DNA from: Acridotheres tristis
Lineage: Eukaryota > Chordata > Aves > Passeriformes > Sturnidae
Assembly: GCA_037013685.1 (NCBI GenBank)
Contig: CM072893.1
Span: forward strand, 20,169,736 to 20,233,735
DNA length: 64,000 nucleotides
Direction: 5' to 3'
The position numbers were made by a program, and so were the translations under genes. Below the pieces are notes generated by a model. It had not been told where the DNA came from. It did not search any database and saw nothing but the letters and a program-made list of their open reading frames with translations. Positions 1 to 12,500 of the stretch are shown piece after piece; the first letter of the stretch is position 1, and each line of letters begins with the position of its first letter.

Positions 1-3000
1 TTCCCTTCAGTCAGCAAAAGCACAGATAAAAGGCATAAGAAATAAGCAATTCTTCTAAAGGGTCTGCTGGCATTTCCCATTCTTTTGATCCGCTCTCGTT
101 CCAGCCAGTTGAAAGAATATCCCAAAACATGAACAGGGTTCTTTATTCAGCCATTGGATGTCTTTCTCTAAGTCCAGGTCAATATTTGTCTCTGCTTTCC
201 CAACCCTTTTCTTTCTCTTTCACTCTGTTTTTGTAGATAGAAACCTGCAGCTGATCTGTATGTTTCCACTCACTCAGGCAACGTACTGCTCAGAGAAGAG
301 ACCTGCGAGGTGCTGTAAGATGGGGAAAATCCAACCGGCTGAAGGGAGGGAAAAAAAAAAAAAAGGAAAGAAAAAAAAAAAAGACTTGCATCACCACAAA
401 AACACTGAGCACAACACAGCATTAGATTGCAAAGTGATGTAACTGAGAAATACACTGCTTTCTGTTTTCACAGGGAGGCCCTTTCCCTGTTTCCAAAAAT
501 AGTACAGCATTATGTTTTGCTGGTGGGTGGGTGAGTGGGTGTGGGGTGGAGTGTATGTGTGTGGGGGGAGAAATCAGTCATCTCTTACTGGATCCCTACA
601 ACCTCATGAACCTTTCAGAATTATGCTTCACATGCTGCAAGCAGCAGAACTGATGGCAGTATCCACAGGAAAATGAAATCGAATGAAACCATCAAAAGCA
701 TTGCTGCAAAAACTGTTAGATTAATTTTTATCCTCGGCCTTTATTGCAAATATTTGTACCACTGAAAAACAAGCTGCCACACATGGAAAATATTACAATG
801 TATGAGAGAATGTCTTTGACTGTCATTCCTAAACAAAATATTTTCTCATGCAAAATAGACCCCAAATACAGAGCTTTTTTTTCCTTTTTTTTTTTTTTGT
901 TTTTTTTTTTCCCCTCTCAGAAAAAGAATGCTTCTTATTTGTTGCATGTTTTCTGAGCTGGCTAAATAAAGGCATAGATCGCTCAAGCACAGCTCTATAC
1001 AGACAATATTAATTTAAAGTTCAAGTTTAAAAATGTATTTTCTTGGAACTGGTTTGATCATTTAAGATGGAAAAAAAGAAAATTGTCATTTAAATATCAG
1101 CTGTGTTAAACCCGTAGTTAAGAATGGACTGTCTTTGAAGAGTGACAAGATAAGGCCAGATCTTGGTGGTAATAATGAACCTTTACAATACTGCCTGGAG
1201 GCTGCAGTCAAAATGAGTGCTAGGTGTGGTATGAGTGCTCTGTCAGATGCAGTCCTCATCCTGAAGACTTTACAGTAAAGTACATTAAATATTTTATAGG
1301 AAACTTAAGCAGCACCTAAGTATTACTTTATTAAGAATTTAAGTCAAAAATAATAAATGCCAAATGGCTGGGAAGCCATACAGGATGATTTTTTGTTCAA
1401 TATAGTATATATGAGTTCTGCAAACTTTAACAGGTGTTAACATTTCCCTGCTGGACTGTTGACATTAGACAGCTCACAAACACTACTGGGGTCAAACCAG
1501 TGGTACAGACATTTAATACAGTCAGGCTAATTATTAGCTCCTTCACATGGATGCTGTCTCCTCAGCAGGAGACACCTGATCTCCTGATGAAGACATCTCC
1601 TTTGACTTCTGGTTATCCCTCCTTTGATTTCCCATGGCCACCTGGCTCTGGCCCATTGCTCCTGCTCTACAAGCCACAAAATCACAAGATCAACATCAGG
1701 CCATGTCTATCTTCCCCCATGTCTATCTTCCCCAGGAACAATCCCAGCAAGACCTTAGTGCATATCCAGCTGCTCACCAGGGATTTGATAGGCTATGGGC
1801 AGAACAGCAGCCTGCAAAACTGCAAGAAATTCAGTCTATGGATACAAGGCAGGACTGCAGCACTGCTGAATCTTTCACTGGGTGGTGGCTGAGGTGCATC
1901 TCCCTGGGACCAGGGGAGACACCTAGAGCTCACACCAGCATCCTCTGAGGGACTGGGTGCAGGCAGAAATGTGCAGAAAGCGTTCAGAGGCAGATGGCCA
2001 TCTTCAAAGGCCCTGCTGGGAGAGGACAGCACTGCCTGTGCATGGGCACGCTTCTCGCCAGGCATCTGAGCCTGTGGAAGAGAGGGCAGCTCGTGCTTTC
2101 TTAGCTCCCTTGCTCTCTTAGTTGTGTTTTTGTAAAGGTCTTTATTAATTTAAGTGTGGGCCCATGTTTTTGCTCTTAGGAAAACCTTCCCTGTCAGCAG
2201 TCTCTCCCTGAATCAGCACCAGCTAAGAGTAACAAAAACCTGGGTTATTTCTGAGCCCATCCACCTTCTTCAAGAAAATGGAACAGAATTTGCAGTAGCC
2301 AAGGCACTGAAATCATTATTAAGCAAATCTTGATGCCTTTCTGTCCCCCAGTATAAAGGTGACTTCTTGCTCTGGAAATGATTTAATTGTACCTACTGAG
2401 AAGGAAGCTGGATTTGTAGAACTTGTGTAAGTAGGCTAACACCATCTTCTCCCCTCCAAGATGTCCAATGGCACAGACATGGTGAGGTGAGAACAAAAAA
2501 TTCTCTTTTTTTCTGAAAGAGGCCTGTTGTTGTTTGTTTGTTTATTCCTGGCAAAGCTACCCATTGCCATGGCAATATTTTGCCATTGATGGTGAAACCC
2601 CGTGTTTCATTTCCTTTGGCTCATTCAGTGAAATCCACCATCAATTACCTAGGCACTTCTCTTTAATTAATACTCCAACCACATTGTGAACCTCCTGAAA
2701 ACTTTGCAGTGTAGTGCTTTCTTCAGGAACAAAAGCACATTCTGCAGCAGAGCAGTAACCTGACTCCAGTTTTGTCCATGCAGAGAACCGCCTGGAAGTT
2801 AGTTTTCGATCCCAAACCACATGCCGAAACAACCACTTTTTCCAAAATTGCAATATTACGAATATTTATAACAGCCCCATCAAAAGAGAAGCACAATCAC
2901 ATTTTCCAGGGTCCTTTTCTGCCAAGCTCAGCATCTCGTTTCCTGCCATGTAGCAGTTTAAAAACAAAGTGGTTCGTGGATTTTCAGTGGCACAGCTTCT

Positions 3001-3280
3001 CTGCAGGCCGGCGACACTTGGCTCACCCTTCGCCGATGCCATCGCTGTTTGTTTGCGGGCCAGCGGAGCAGGCAGTGGCCTGCTGTGCCCGCGGACCAGC
3101 GCCTGCCTCTCGCTCCCTGCTTGTTTTCCCGGGTGTTTCAGGGACTGAGTAGGCACAATGGGATTCAAAATTCATTTATTTTTCTTCCTGCAAGGTTCCA
3201 GCAGGGGGGATGAGGGAGTTGTGGACGCGTTCCTCGGTCTGCTTCCCATCACTTGACGTTCTAGCCAAAAGCCCCGCACC
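1..3280. other. Intergenic, left edge
   Basis: No coding exon is supported here. It holds A/T homopolymer tracts (about 347-382 and 881-913), a G-rich tract at 521-570, and a moderately GC-rich stretch at 1550-2090 whose ORFs match nothing I recognise. By human synteny this side leads toward LGI1, but I see no LGI1 exon. Confidence 0.5.
525..546 (+). other. G-quadruplex-capable tract
   Basis: Four G runs (525-527, 529-531, 537-539, 543-546) separated by loops of 1, 5 and 3 bases fit the G3+N1-7 rule. Confidence 0.6.
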
Positions 3281-3289
3281 TTGCCGTGC

Positions 3290-3620
3290 CGCGGAGGGGG
3301 CGGCGATCAGGCGGGTTCCGGGGGGACGCTGCAGGGGGACACTGGCTGGGGTTCCCTGGCTGAGGGACACCGCTGGGGGTCCCTGGCTGAGGGACACCGT
3401 TCGGGGCCGCCGCGGGCTCCGCGCCACCGCCCCGCCGCGGCCCCGTATCCCGGCAACGCGGCGGCCCCGGGCGGCGCCCGCCCGGAGCGGCCTCGGCCGG
3501 TGGGGGCGAAGCCGAGTCCGGGGGAACGCCGGGGCCGCTGCTCGCCTTGCATGGAGCCGCGGGCCCTGCCCGGCCCTGCCGTGCCGTGCCGTGGCGGCGG
3601 CAAGGACCCTCATGGGCCAC
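3290..3620. promoter_or_regulatory. Orphan CpG island
   Basis: About 330 bp of very GC- and CpG-rich sequence surrounded by AT-rich DNA, 13 kb from the FRA10AC1 promoter. Overlapping ORFs on both strands reflect composition. It contains two copies of a roughly 25-bp unit starting CCCTGGCTGAGGGACACCG (about 3354-3400). A plus-strand ATG at 3612 opens a frame that runs to a good donor (GCGTG|GTAAGA near 3738), so a noncoding or short coding first exon is possible. It could also be a distal promoter of the gene off the left edge. Confidence 0.55.
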
Positions 3621-6600
3621 GCCGAGCGGCTGCAGCGTTCCCTGCACGAATGTGCCGTCATGTTTCACCTCTCCGGTGCTGACCGAAGCCAACTACGCCG
3701 TAGGGAGCCGTGGTTTCCCACGCAGTCGCTCTGCGTGGTAAGAAACAAACTGCTGCTTCTTCCAATGTATCTGAATTGTTTGGTAACAATAATTTTTTAT
3801 GATAATCAGCCATCTAGGAAAAATCTTGGTGCAAGTATATAACAGTCAAAATTAAAACTACTTTTGCCTGCTGCCACTAGAGGTGTTTACCACCCACCAC
3901 TGCTTGTGTTCTTTGGTCAGACTTAGCACAACTTCCATGGCTTCGTTTCTAGACCAAACATATGCATTCTTATTCTTAACCTTATTCTTATCCATATCCT
4001 TATTCTTATCTAAGCATACATTTTTAGCACATATTCTCCAATATCTGGTTAAAATATTAATACTTCTACAAGCAAGCGTGTTTGCTAAAATATTTGAAGA
4101 CAGCAAACACAAATGGTCAGAACATAGAACAAAAATTATTTTAAAAAATTTAATATTTTTAAGGTATTAACTCCATGCCAATGACTATATTTGCATATTT
4201 GCACTAGACTAGAATGTTTTCATTACTAACATACGACAAAATTTGAATAAGCTTCCTGCGATTTCATGCTCATTACACTTCCCTTTGCAGATCCATATCC
4301 TGTTACAGTTACCCTTAATTTCATCCCATTTTTAGAAAACTGTGTTGCCTTTTATCTGTTCAGGATGAGCTGCCTGCACATACATAGCCTAATCTAAAAT
4401 CTATTGGTGGTGATAAGACTTTCCTGTGCTTGGTGTTAAGCCCATAGTATTACACCTCACAGATGGGCAATAGCCCTAATCACACCCAGTATTCACAGGT
4501 CTCCTAAAGAACAAAACATTGTCATTGCTACGGTACCACTGGGTTTGGAGCAGAAGGATTTTGAGATCAACGACTCCTACAATATCTCATGAGTTTGAGT
4601 TTTTGCTCTCTTGGCTCCACCCTTTTAAGAAATTCTGCAGCAAATGGCAAATTTAAAGCAGCTGAGAATGAGGCTGTACTTTCAGTAAACAAAACTAAGT
4701 CTTGTGAATTCTAAACAGTTCTGAAAAGACTATGCTTCCTGGTGGATCTGGCACCAAGAGTCATTGCCAGGAAGAGGCCTTCTGCAGGTTAGGCATAATA
4801 AAACTTGAGATGCCTTTAAAACAGCTCATAGCACAGACACGCTTGGGAATGAGCACAAGACTGCCCAAAACTTTTTATTTGGGAAGTTCTGCTGACTTTA
4901 CCCTATCCTGTCTATACAGGTTTGCATTATGGGTATCCTTCTTTATTATACCAGTTGCATTAGAAGCAGAACAACCAGGCCAGTCCCTGTGTCAAAAAGC
5001 CGAGGAAATGGCTGCTTAACTGCTGCCAGCTTTGGAGGAAAGAAAGACTTGGAGGGTGGTCTCCTTTCCCTTACGTAAAGTAGCCAGTTCACAGTTCACT
5101 GTAGACTTAGAAGTGGTCACCTCTGAAGTGAGCTCTCATGGCCAAAATTTCCTATGATGTAGAGAACACCTGCTCCACTGAGCCTATCCTGGTGAATGTG
5201 CAGGTGTCTCTGGAACTGCTTGCTGCTTTAGATACACCAGAATTTGACCAATGACAAAAAATATGTCAGGAGAGACGTATTGATATTTGAATGATCTCTC
5301 TTTAAGAAAAACAGATGCACAATGTATTTCTTTCAAAGGGAAGCCAGGCAAAATTAATCTGTTTTTAGGTTTTATTTTGTTGCAGCTAGGAACTTTCAAC
5401 ATCCTTATGATTCTTGATGCTTTGATTGCTTCTAAGCTCTGTTATAAACCAGTGTGCTTTGCAACACCCAACCCAGCAGCATCATGTTAACTACTCTCCT
5501 GATAACCAGACACTTTTCTCCAGACATTCACAAATAGTTCCTGTTTTGCTTCTGTTGTTTGTGTTTTGCCTTGAAAATACTAACAATGGATATTCAAAAT
5601 CGGGGGAAATGAAAGAGCAAACATACAAGCTCAAGAGCAAACCAGAGCCCAATTCAAAGATGTATGAAGCTGTGCTACTTCATGATTCACAGCAGGAATT
5701 GATACCACACCTAATATAGGGGGAAGTATAAGAAAAGAAACAATATAAAAGAACATGAGGTTTCCACCTGCTGCAGAAATCTGGATTTTTTTTTCAGTCT
5801 TTCAAGACAACTCTCAAGAAAATTTGCCTGTATTTTACTCAGGGAAGATCTACTTCTCCCATGTTGGAAATGGGGACACTTTTGAGACTGTTAACGTGCC
5901 CATCCATTTCAGTGGAACATCACACTCACCACCTAGCATACATCCTATTGTAAGATTAAGTGCCCTCTATATGAACCTCTCAGGAAAGAGAGGTCTTGTT
6001 CAAATATGCAAGTTACTTTTTGCTTTTTTTTTCCCTACACAGCTCTATCAGATATTAAAACCATGATACTAGTGAGAGAATCTATGCTTAATTTGTAATT
6101 ACCAGCTTCTTCAGAATTGGCATGGTGATTTTAAGAACATATTTCTGTGCAATGTTTCCTTAATAGGATGGTTTCTCTCTTCCCAACTCTTGTAAGTACT
6201 ATTGATTCTACTCTCTTCCACAGATCACCACTAGTGTTCTGTTCTAATACTATTCTCTAAACTGGATTAGATAAATTAGCTGGCAAAAGAACCAGAAAAC
6301 AAATCCTAAACAAGCCCAAATCTTTCAAACCCACCCCCCCTCCCCAAAAATTGCCAGAGCCAGAACAAACAGCTGAGGACAGGAGTGAGTAGACAGCATT
6401 GGTTTCACTGTTAGAGAAAATGCATAGGGAGCTCCACACTTGAGGGGCAGTTTCATGTTATAAATGCTCATATTTAAATGAACCATAGGACAGAACTGAT
6501 GACAAAGTACCTCAGTCTCCAGTGAACAGGACAAAATATGAACCTCATAAAACACCCCAGTATTTAGCTACCATTTTAAAAAAATTATCATCTAACTGGA

Positions 6601-8680
6601 GGACAGACTTTAAACCAGTGTACGCAAACTGACACTTCATAATTATCATCTCCACTCTGCCAGCTTCTTGCACTCTTAATTTGGTATTTATTCATAGAAT
6701 TTTTTCCTTCAAGCCTACATTCAAAATAGGAGGGATGGAAAATCCAGTCCAGTAAGAACCCTGTATACAAAACAAAATGTCCCAGATTTTCTAGCATGAG
6801 CAAGTGCTTTCTACAGACCCAAAACAACATACTACTGTCAGTTTAGCTAAATGCCATTTAATTGGCAGCTAGAAAAGTCTATAATACATTTCTTCATGGA
6901 AAAATGTCTGAGCTCTTCCAGTGTGCCAAGATGCTAATTAAAAACAGACAGCGTGTTACAAAATCCTTTCCTTGACCTGTGCTATCTTACATGCCCTTCT
7001 GTACTTTTTCATGGCATTGGCTCCCTGAAGAATTATTCTAATATTTATAAACTTGTCTTTAATTTTCCTTGTCATTTTGCAGACAGAAAAGAAGTAACAA
7101 AATATTATTTATTTAAACGTACATAGGAATTTTATTTGTTACATGGCAGAGACAACGGGCTTTTGAGGAGAAAATCTTTAGTTGTTAAAAACAGGTTTCT
7201 ATGTCCTGTATAATTTACAATGAAAGAAATTTTAGTGCCACTGAAGTCACTGAAATACTTCAAGTCGAAGGCTTACTGGAGTGCCATGGACATAATGAAC
7301 TGCACAATAGGAAGGATGTGCCTCATCAAACACATATTTACTGTTTCATCATTGCTAATCTACATGCTTTACAAAGCAGAGATTTGGATCAGCACTGAAA
7401 CATTTTAAGGGATTGTTGGTGATAGCTCCACAAGTGTATTTTACTGATGTTTTTATTGTTCTCAACAACTCAAGAAATTTGGAAAAATACCTTATTTCAG
7501 TAAGAGTTAATCCTTTTTACCTTAAGCAAATACCAAATCTGCCTGACATCCCACCCTGTGTTATGGCAGGCATGCTGCCACTGCAGAAGCCTAGCACAGA
7601 TTCTCCATCAAGGAAAGTGCTGCATCAGGCTAAACTCCCAGGTCCCTTTTTCTTACAAACCACATTCACCCTGCAGAGGAGATTTCAGAGGGCTGAAAAT
7701 TTCATTACATCTGTTTGCTCATATGCCAATATGCTACATATTTAGTACAGCTTTAAGAAAAGATTTACTCTTTTGGCTGCTGGCCCTTTCCCTCTGCAGT
7801 GGGAGAACAAAACCAACACAGCATCTTTATCTAAGAACTGACTGTAGTTTTAAATATAATTTTCATGGCAACAGAGAAATACACATTTTAGTTATGACTG
7901 CTCAGAAGCTAAAGGATTTTCCCTGCCTTCAAATGAAAACAGTCATATTTTAAGTTCAAAATAATTCCTAATTATCACTTTTGTGAGACAATAATGCAAA
8001 TACTATACAGCTGACTTTCTTTTTGACACCAATCACCTGTAGGCACCTGTAAGTTTCCACTGTTGCTGCCCTTGTGATTTAGGCAAAGAGTCATTAAAAC
8101 TGGAAGGCCTAATTCCCAGCCTCAATATAACACATAGTAAGAAGTAATAAGCTCCTTCATGAAGCAGTATAGCTCCCCAGCTAAATAAATGGCACACAGT
8201 ACTGATTAAACAAAGGCACATGTGGCCTTTTTTCCCCAAGATTTTTTTAGAAGCAAATGGATGAATATATAAGAGAAAAAGACAAGGACAAAAGAAAAAC
8301 AGGTTTGAGAACTCAAGAGAACAGTTAACATCACAGAAACAGAAATGTTGGCTCCTAGGCATGGAAAGGGGGACCTGAGAAATTCGCTGGAGAATTTCTT
8401 GGAGCAAGTAATGGCTGAAAAGAGCTTGGAACTGCAAATAGTCTCCTGCTGTTGAATTTCTCTTCACTCAGGGAAATGAAGGCTATACATTCATTGCAAA
8501 TAAAGACTGGATCAAAGACACTCAATTCCATTAACAATTTATTTTCTTAAACAGAACAATTGGAAATAATGACTTTTTAGATAACTGCTCAGGTCACAAA
8601 TAGTAATAATGCTCTACTCAATGTTTCTGACACCCCTGCTTCCCCCTCAGGGAGGCAGATATCCCTTCACATGCACGTTA

Positions 8681-8683
<3 letters not shown>

Positions 8684-8722
<39 letters not shown>
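8684..8722. repeat. (TA)n microsatellite
   Basis: About 19 uninterrupted TA units. Confidence 0.95.
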
Positions 8723-8725
<3 letters not shown>

Positions 8726-9489
8726 ATCTCTCTCAAGAGCTATATAATAGCTTCTATTCACAGGCGAGCACCACAACCACTTATTCATTCTTTTCATGCT
8801 TTACCTGCTGTTTTCAAGGCTGCCCTGATGCTAAAAATAGCTCTGCATATTAGAGGAGGGTTGCTATAGATTCAGAATGGGTGATGTTCCAAAGACAGCT
8901 AAATCCCTCCTTGCTGAGGATCTGTGTGGATGCATGTGATGGGCATCTGTGACCAGGGCTGTGATGCCCTTTCATAAAGACTCTTAGGCTCCAAGGATGG
9001 GGTATTTGTGTTGTTCTTAAGGCTGCACTGAACTGCAAATCAATACAAATCATGGATGTCATCATAAGTTTAAGGCTTTGTTTTTCATACTGTAGTGTTA
9101 GATCACATATTAATGAAGCTATATTCACATATTAGCTTCTTTTTAACTGGGAGAAGAATTTAGTATTCTGTTGTATGGGCATATTTTTCTGTGGGTATTG
9201 ATGTTTTCAAGTAAGAAAATATCAAAATGCTTCACTAGCCTTCTTACTTTTTCTAGTTCTTAACATCAGTGGCTGGACCATGACCATAAGATAAACGAGG
9301 CAGTCAGAACAGTATTTTCCTTTCACTACCCTACTCATATTAAAGAAACCTGCCGAATACTGACTCTATTAAGGCTGAGGTTCAAATAAAAGTTTTATAG
9401 GGAAAGAGTGGCATGGATTTACTAAACCAAGATTGATAAAAAAGTATTAAAACAGATCCTAATATAAACCTAAATAACACAATCCATCT

Positions 9490-9537
9490 TTTATATTATT
9501 ATATAATATATTATATGTATTATATTATTATTATATA
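9490..9537. repeat. AT-rich imperfect repeat
   Basis: Mixed TAT/ATA units (TATTATATAATATATTATAT and similar), self-complementary over much of its length. Confidence 0.8.
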
Positions 9538-12500
9538 TCCGTCTTTTTATATTTAAGGCCAGTGCAATGCAAACTTGAGAGAGTATTTTGTGAAATGCTA
9601 AAGGAAATGTTTTTTCACTCAAATCCACTTCACATCCTGACCTTTATCTTCCATGTGGTTATGTTTTGTTTCCATTCAAGAAAGGCAGTCATCTAGATAT
9701 GTAACTGTAAATATTTTGACTTACCACTTGCAAATGGAATATGGTTTCAGCAAGTAGCAGGATCTCCCCCTGGATACAAGCTGCAACATTTCTTTTTACT
9801 TGCAGTAGATAACTTTCCTTGGTGTTTTTTTGTCTGCCATTTTTACTTCTAGAGTTGTGGATATTGCACAGCTCAGTGTTGCTGGCTATAAATACCATAA
9901 CTTGATATTTGTAACTAAGTTAGACTAATGGTTGCCATTTAGGATAGTTATCTTTCCCACTCCACTTATATGCCATGGAATGAATAGTGCCCTGGAAATA
10001 CTTTCAATAGAAAGGTTGATAGTATTTCAGTACTTCATGTCTTAATGATACTGGTGATTAAATAACATAAAATTGTATTTAATTTGAAATATAATCCCTA
10101 TTATTTCCAAACCCTGGCGATCAGCAGTATACTTTTACTAATAAAAAGTCAGCTCTAGCAGAATGGCTCATGGCAATATTAATTAAATGAGGTCTCACAG
10201 CAGTACTCTATAAACATGTTCATTAAAAACTGTGAAATAGGAATTTTAACTGATTCATCCTACTTCAGTGCTCAGAACAGCTTTTTTATATCCCTATATC
10301 CTTCAGTTTTCACTGAAGGATCAGTTATTGATCACCTCAACCTGGATAGTAACAGCCTCTACATGCAGCTACTGTACTGCTTTACTATGCAATCCCACTG
10401 AAATAGTAAGATAAAGTGAGGGTCGATTCTGTCATCGTTACATTGTATTATGCTCTTAATACCTTAGTTTTTTAAAATCTGACACTGAGAGTCCAAACAA
10501 CTGACTGCAGCACTGTATATTGCAAACAATCTCTGATTTATTTTCATTGCTTATGGACATCCAGTGGAAAACTCTGATGAACTCATCTTACCAGGTCTAC
10601 AGTAGAGTTTTCACGACTGGCCTTCTGGATTCCTGAGTTAAGAGCTCAACTTCAAAGTTAAGATGAAACACATCTCTAAAAAACAGGTGTTTTGTAAGAA
10701 CATCTTTGCAGGAATGAGACCATACTTCTCTATTAACATAATATCTTAGACTCCAACTTCGAGGCACCTTTCTTTTCCAGGTTATGTAGAATGCTGGGTA
10801 CACAAATAGTGCTTAACTGCTTGCATTATTCAGATGACAACGACTTGTCTGTCACCTTTTTATATAGAAGACTTCAGATTCCAAACATTCCCTGTCAATG
10901 ATTTGTACCTTTCCTCAATTCTCATAAATGAATATTATGAATATATATACATGGTAGACATTATGCACAAAAATGCTTGTCAGGAAAAGAAGGAATGCAT
11001 GTCTTTTCCACTATGGTTTAAAAATGCAATGGACTGTAACTTTGCTCATGTATTCTTTTTTCTCCTTCCAAAAAATCCAGTGGGAAACAATGTAATTTAA
11101 AGAAAATAAGTACCTTGCTTGTCAGTTTTTTTTTTCTTTTATTTAGTTCCCCATTACTAGATTTTCCTTCTCTTGCTTATTATTTTCTATGATTTTTTCA
11201 TCTTATATAATAACTGATATCAAAATGGAAAAACAATTTTGCCTTCCTCTTGTATTTATGTAATTGGATGCCATCAGTCACTTTCCACCAAAGCAGATCT
11301 AGCCATAAAAGTAAGATTAGGCATTCTTTGCTCTCTTAGGAAATAGTTCATACTTCAGGGAATTTAAGCATAATGAACTTCTAAAATCCTCTCAAATGAA
11401 AACTGGAACATGGCGGACGAGTTAGTTTCTATATTCCACTTACTTAGATGCAGGTTGATAAAACTAAGAAGTATTTTGTATATACTGGTAATTACTTTTA
11501 AATTAAATTCCTGATAGGCTGAAATCACTGCTCAAGTTTATGCATGCCTACATGCATGTGTAATCTTGTAGTGAGCTTTGTTCTGAGCAGAGTTGCCAGA
11601 CTAAGCTCTGGAGACCAAAATCATCTGCTATAAAATAAACGTGGAACTAGCAGTGGCAATTAAAGGACACTACACAGGAGCGTCCATAATATATCTCTAG
11701 GGGATTTATTTAGTAAAATTCTGTACATTTTGCAAAAATAAGCCAAATCTTTAGAGATAATACTGGGAGTTAATTCTAAGAATTATTTTTTAGTCAAAGT
11801 ATGATTTATTATTTCCATAATTCATTCAGTTGATCTTTACAGGATCATACTGCTATTATTGACACTATACATCTTAACAAGGACTTGAAGAAAACTTTAT
11901 TTTAATGAAATTTCTTGAAGTACACAGAAGTTTTAGGATCAAGGTTGACGCTTTGAGTGTTCCCTTAATTACAATAAAATGAATGAAGCAATATGGTTTT
12001 CAAGATATTATTATGAGATTCTTGCATAACTCTGTAGTCATAGGCAAGAAAACTAAAATAGATGCTAGGAACTAAAATAGTTATAGTTCTTCTATAGTGT
12101 ATCTGTAATTCTTTAGCATGTTAAGAATGGAAGTAATGCTGCCATCTAATAAACTGTGGAGCATGACTTCAATTACTTCAGTCCATGATAATGAAGACTA
12201 AGGCTGCACTTCTAATAAGAGTAATAAAAAACAGTAATGAAAACAGTAATCTAACAGTAATAAAAAAATCTTGTGAATTGTGTATGAAGTTGAGAGGCCT
12301 TACATGCATCACAGGAGGTGGAGCTAAAGGAATAAATCAGGTTATTTAGGTTGTATTTTCTAACATTGTGGCCTAAACTAGGATTCTATTTACCAAATTG
12401 ATCAGCTGAGAGTAAGGGTACAATTTCCACATCTTTGACTTCTTCGGATATTTTCAGATCAACAGGAAGTTTCAACTTTATTTTTAATAAGAGCCTTTGA

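Noticed and set aside
1434..1948. 152- and 104-codon plus-strand ORFs
   Set aside because: Two overlapping frames with no recognisable domain and no supporting splice or promoter context.
3176..3842. Overlapping ORFs of 98-210 codons near 3.2-3.8 kb
   Set aside because: Composition-driven frames on both strands of a CpG island with no recognised protein; retained only as an island with a possible first exon.
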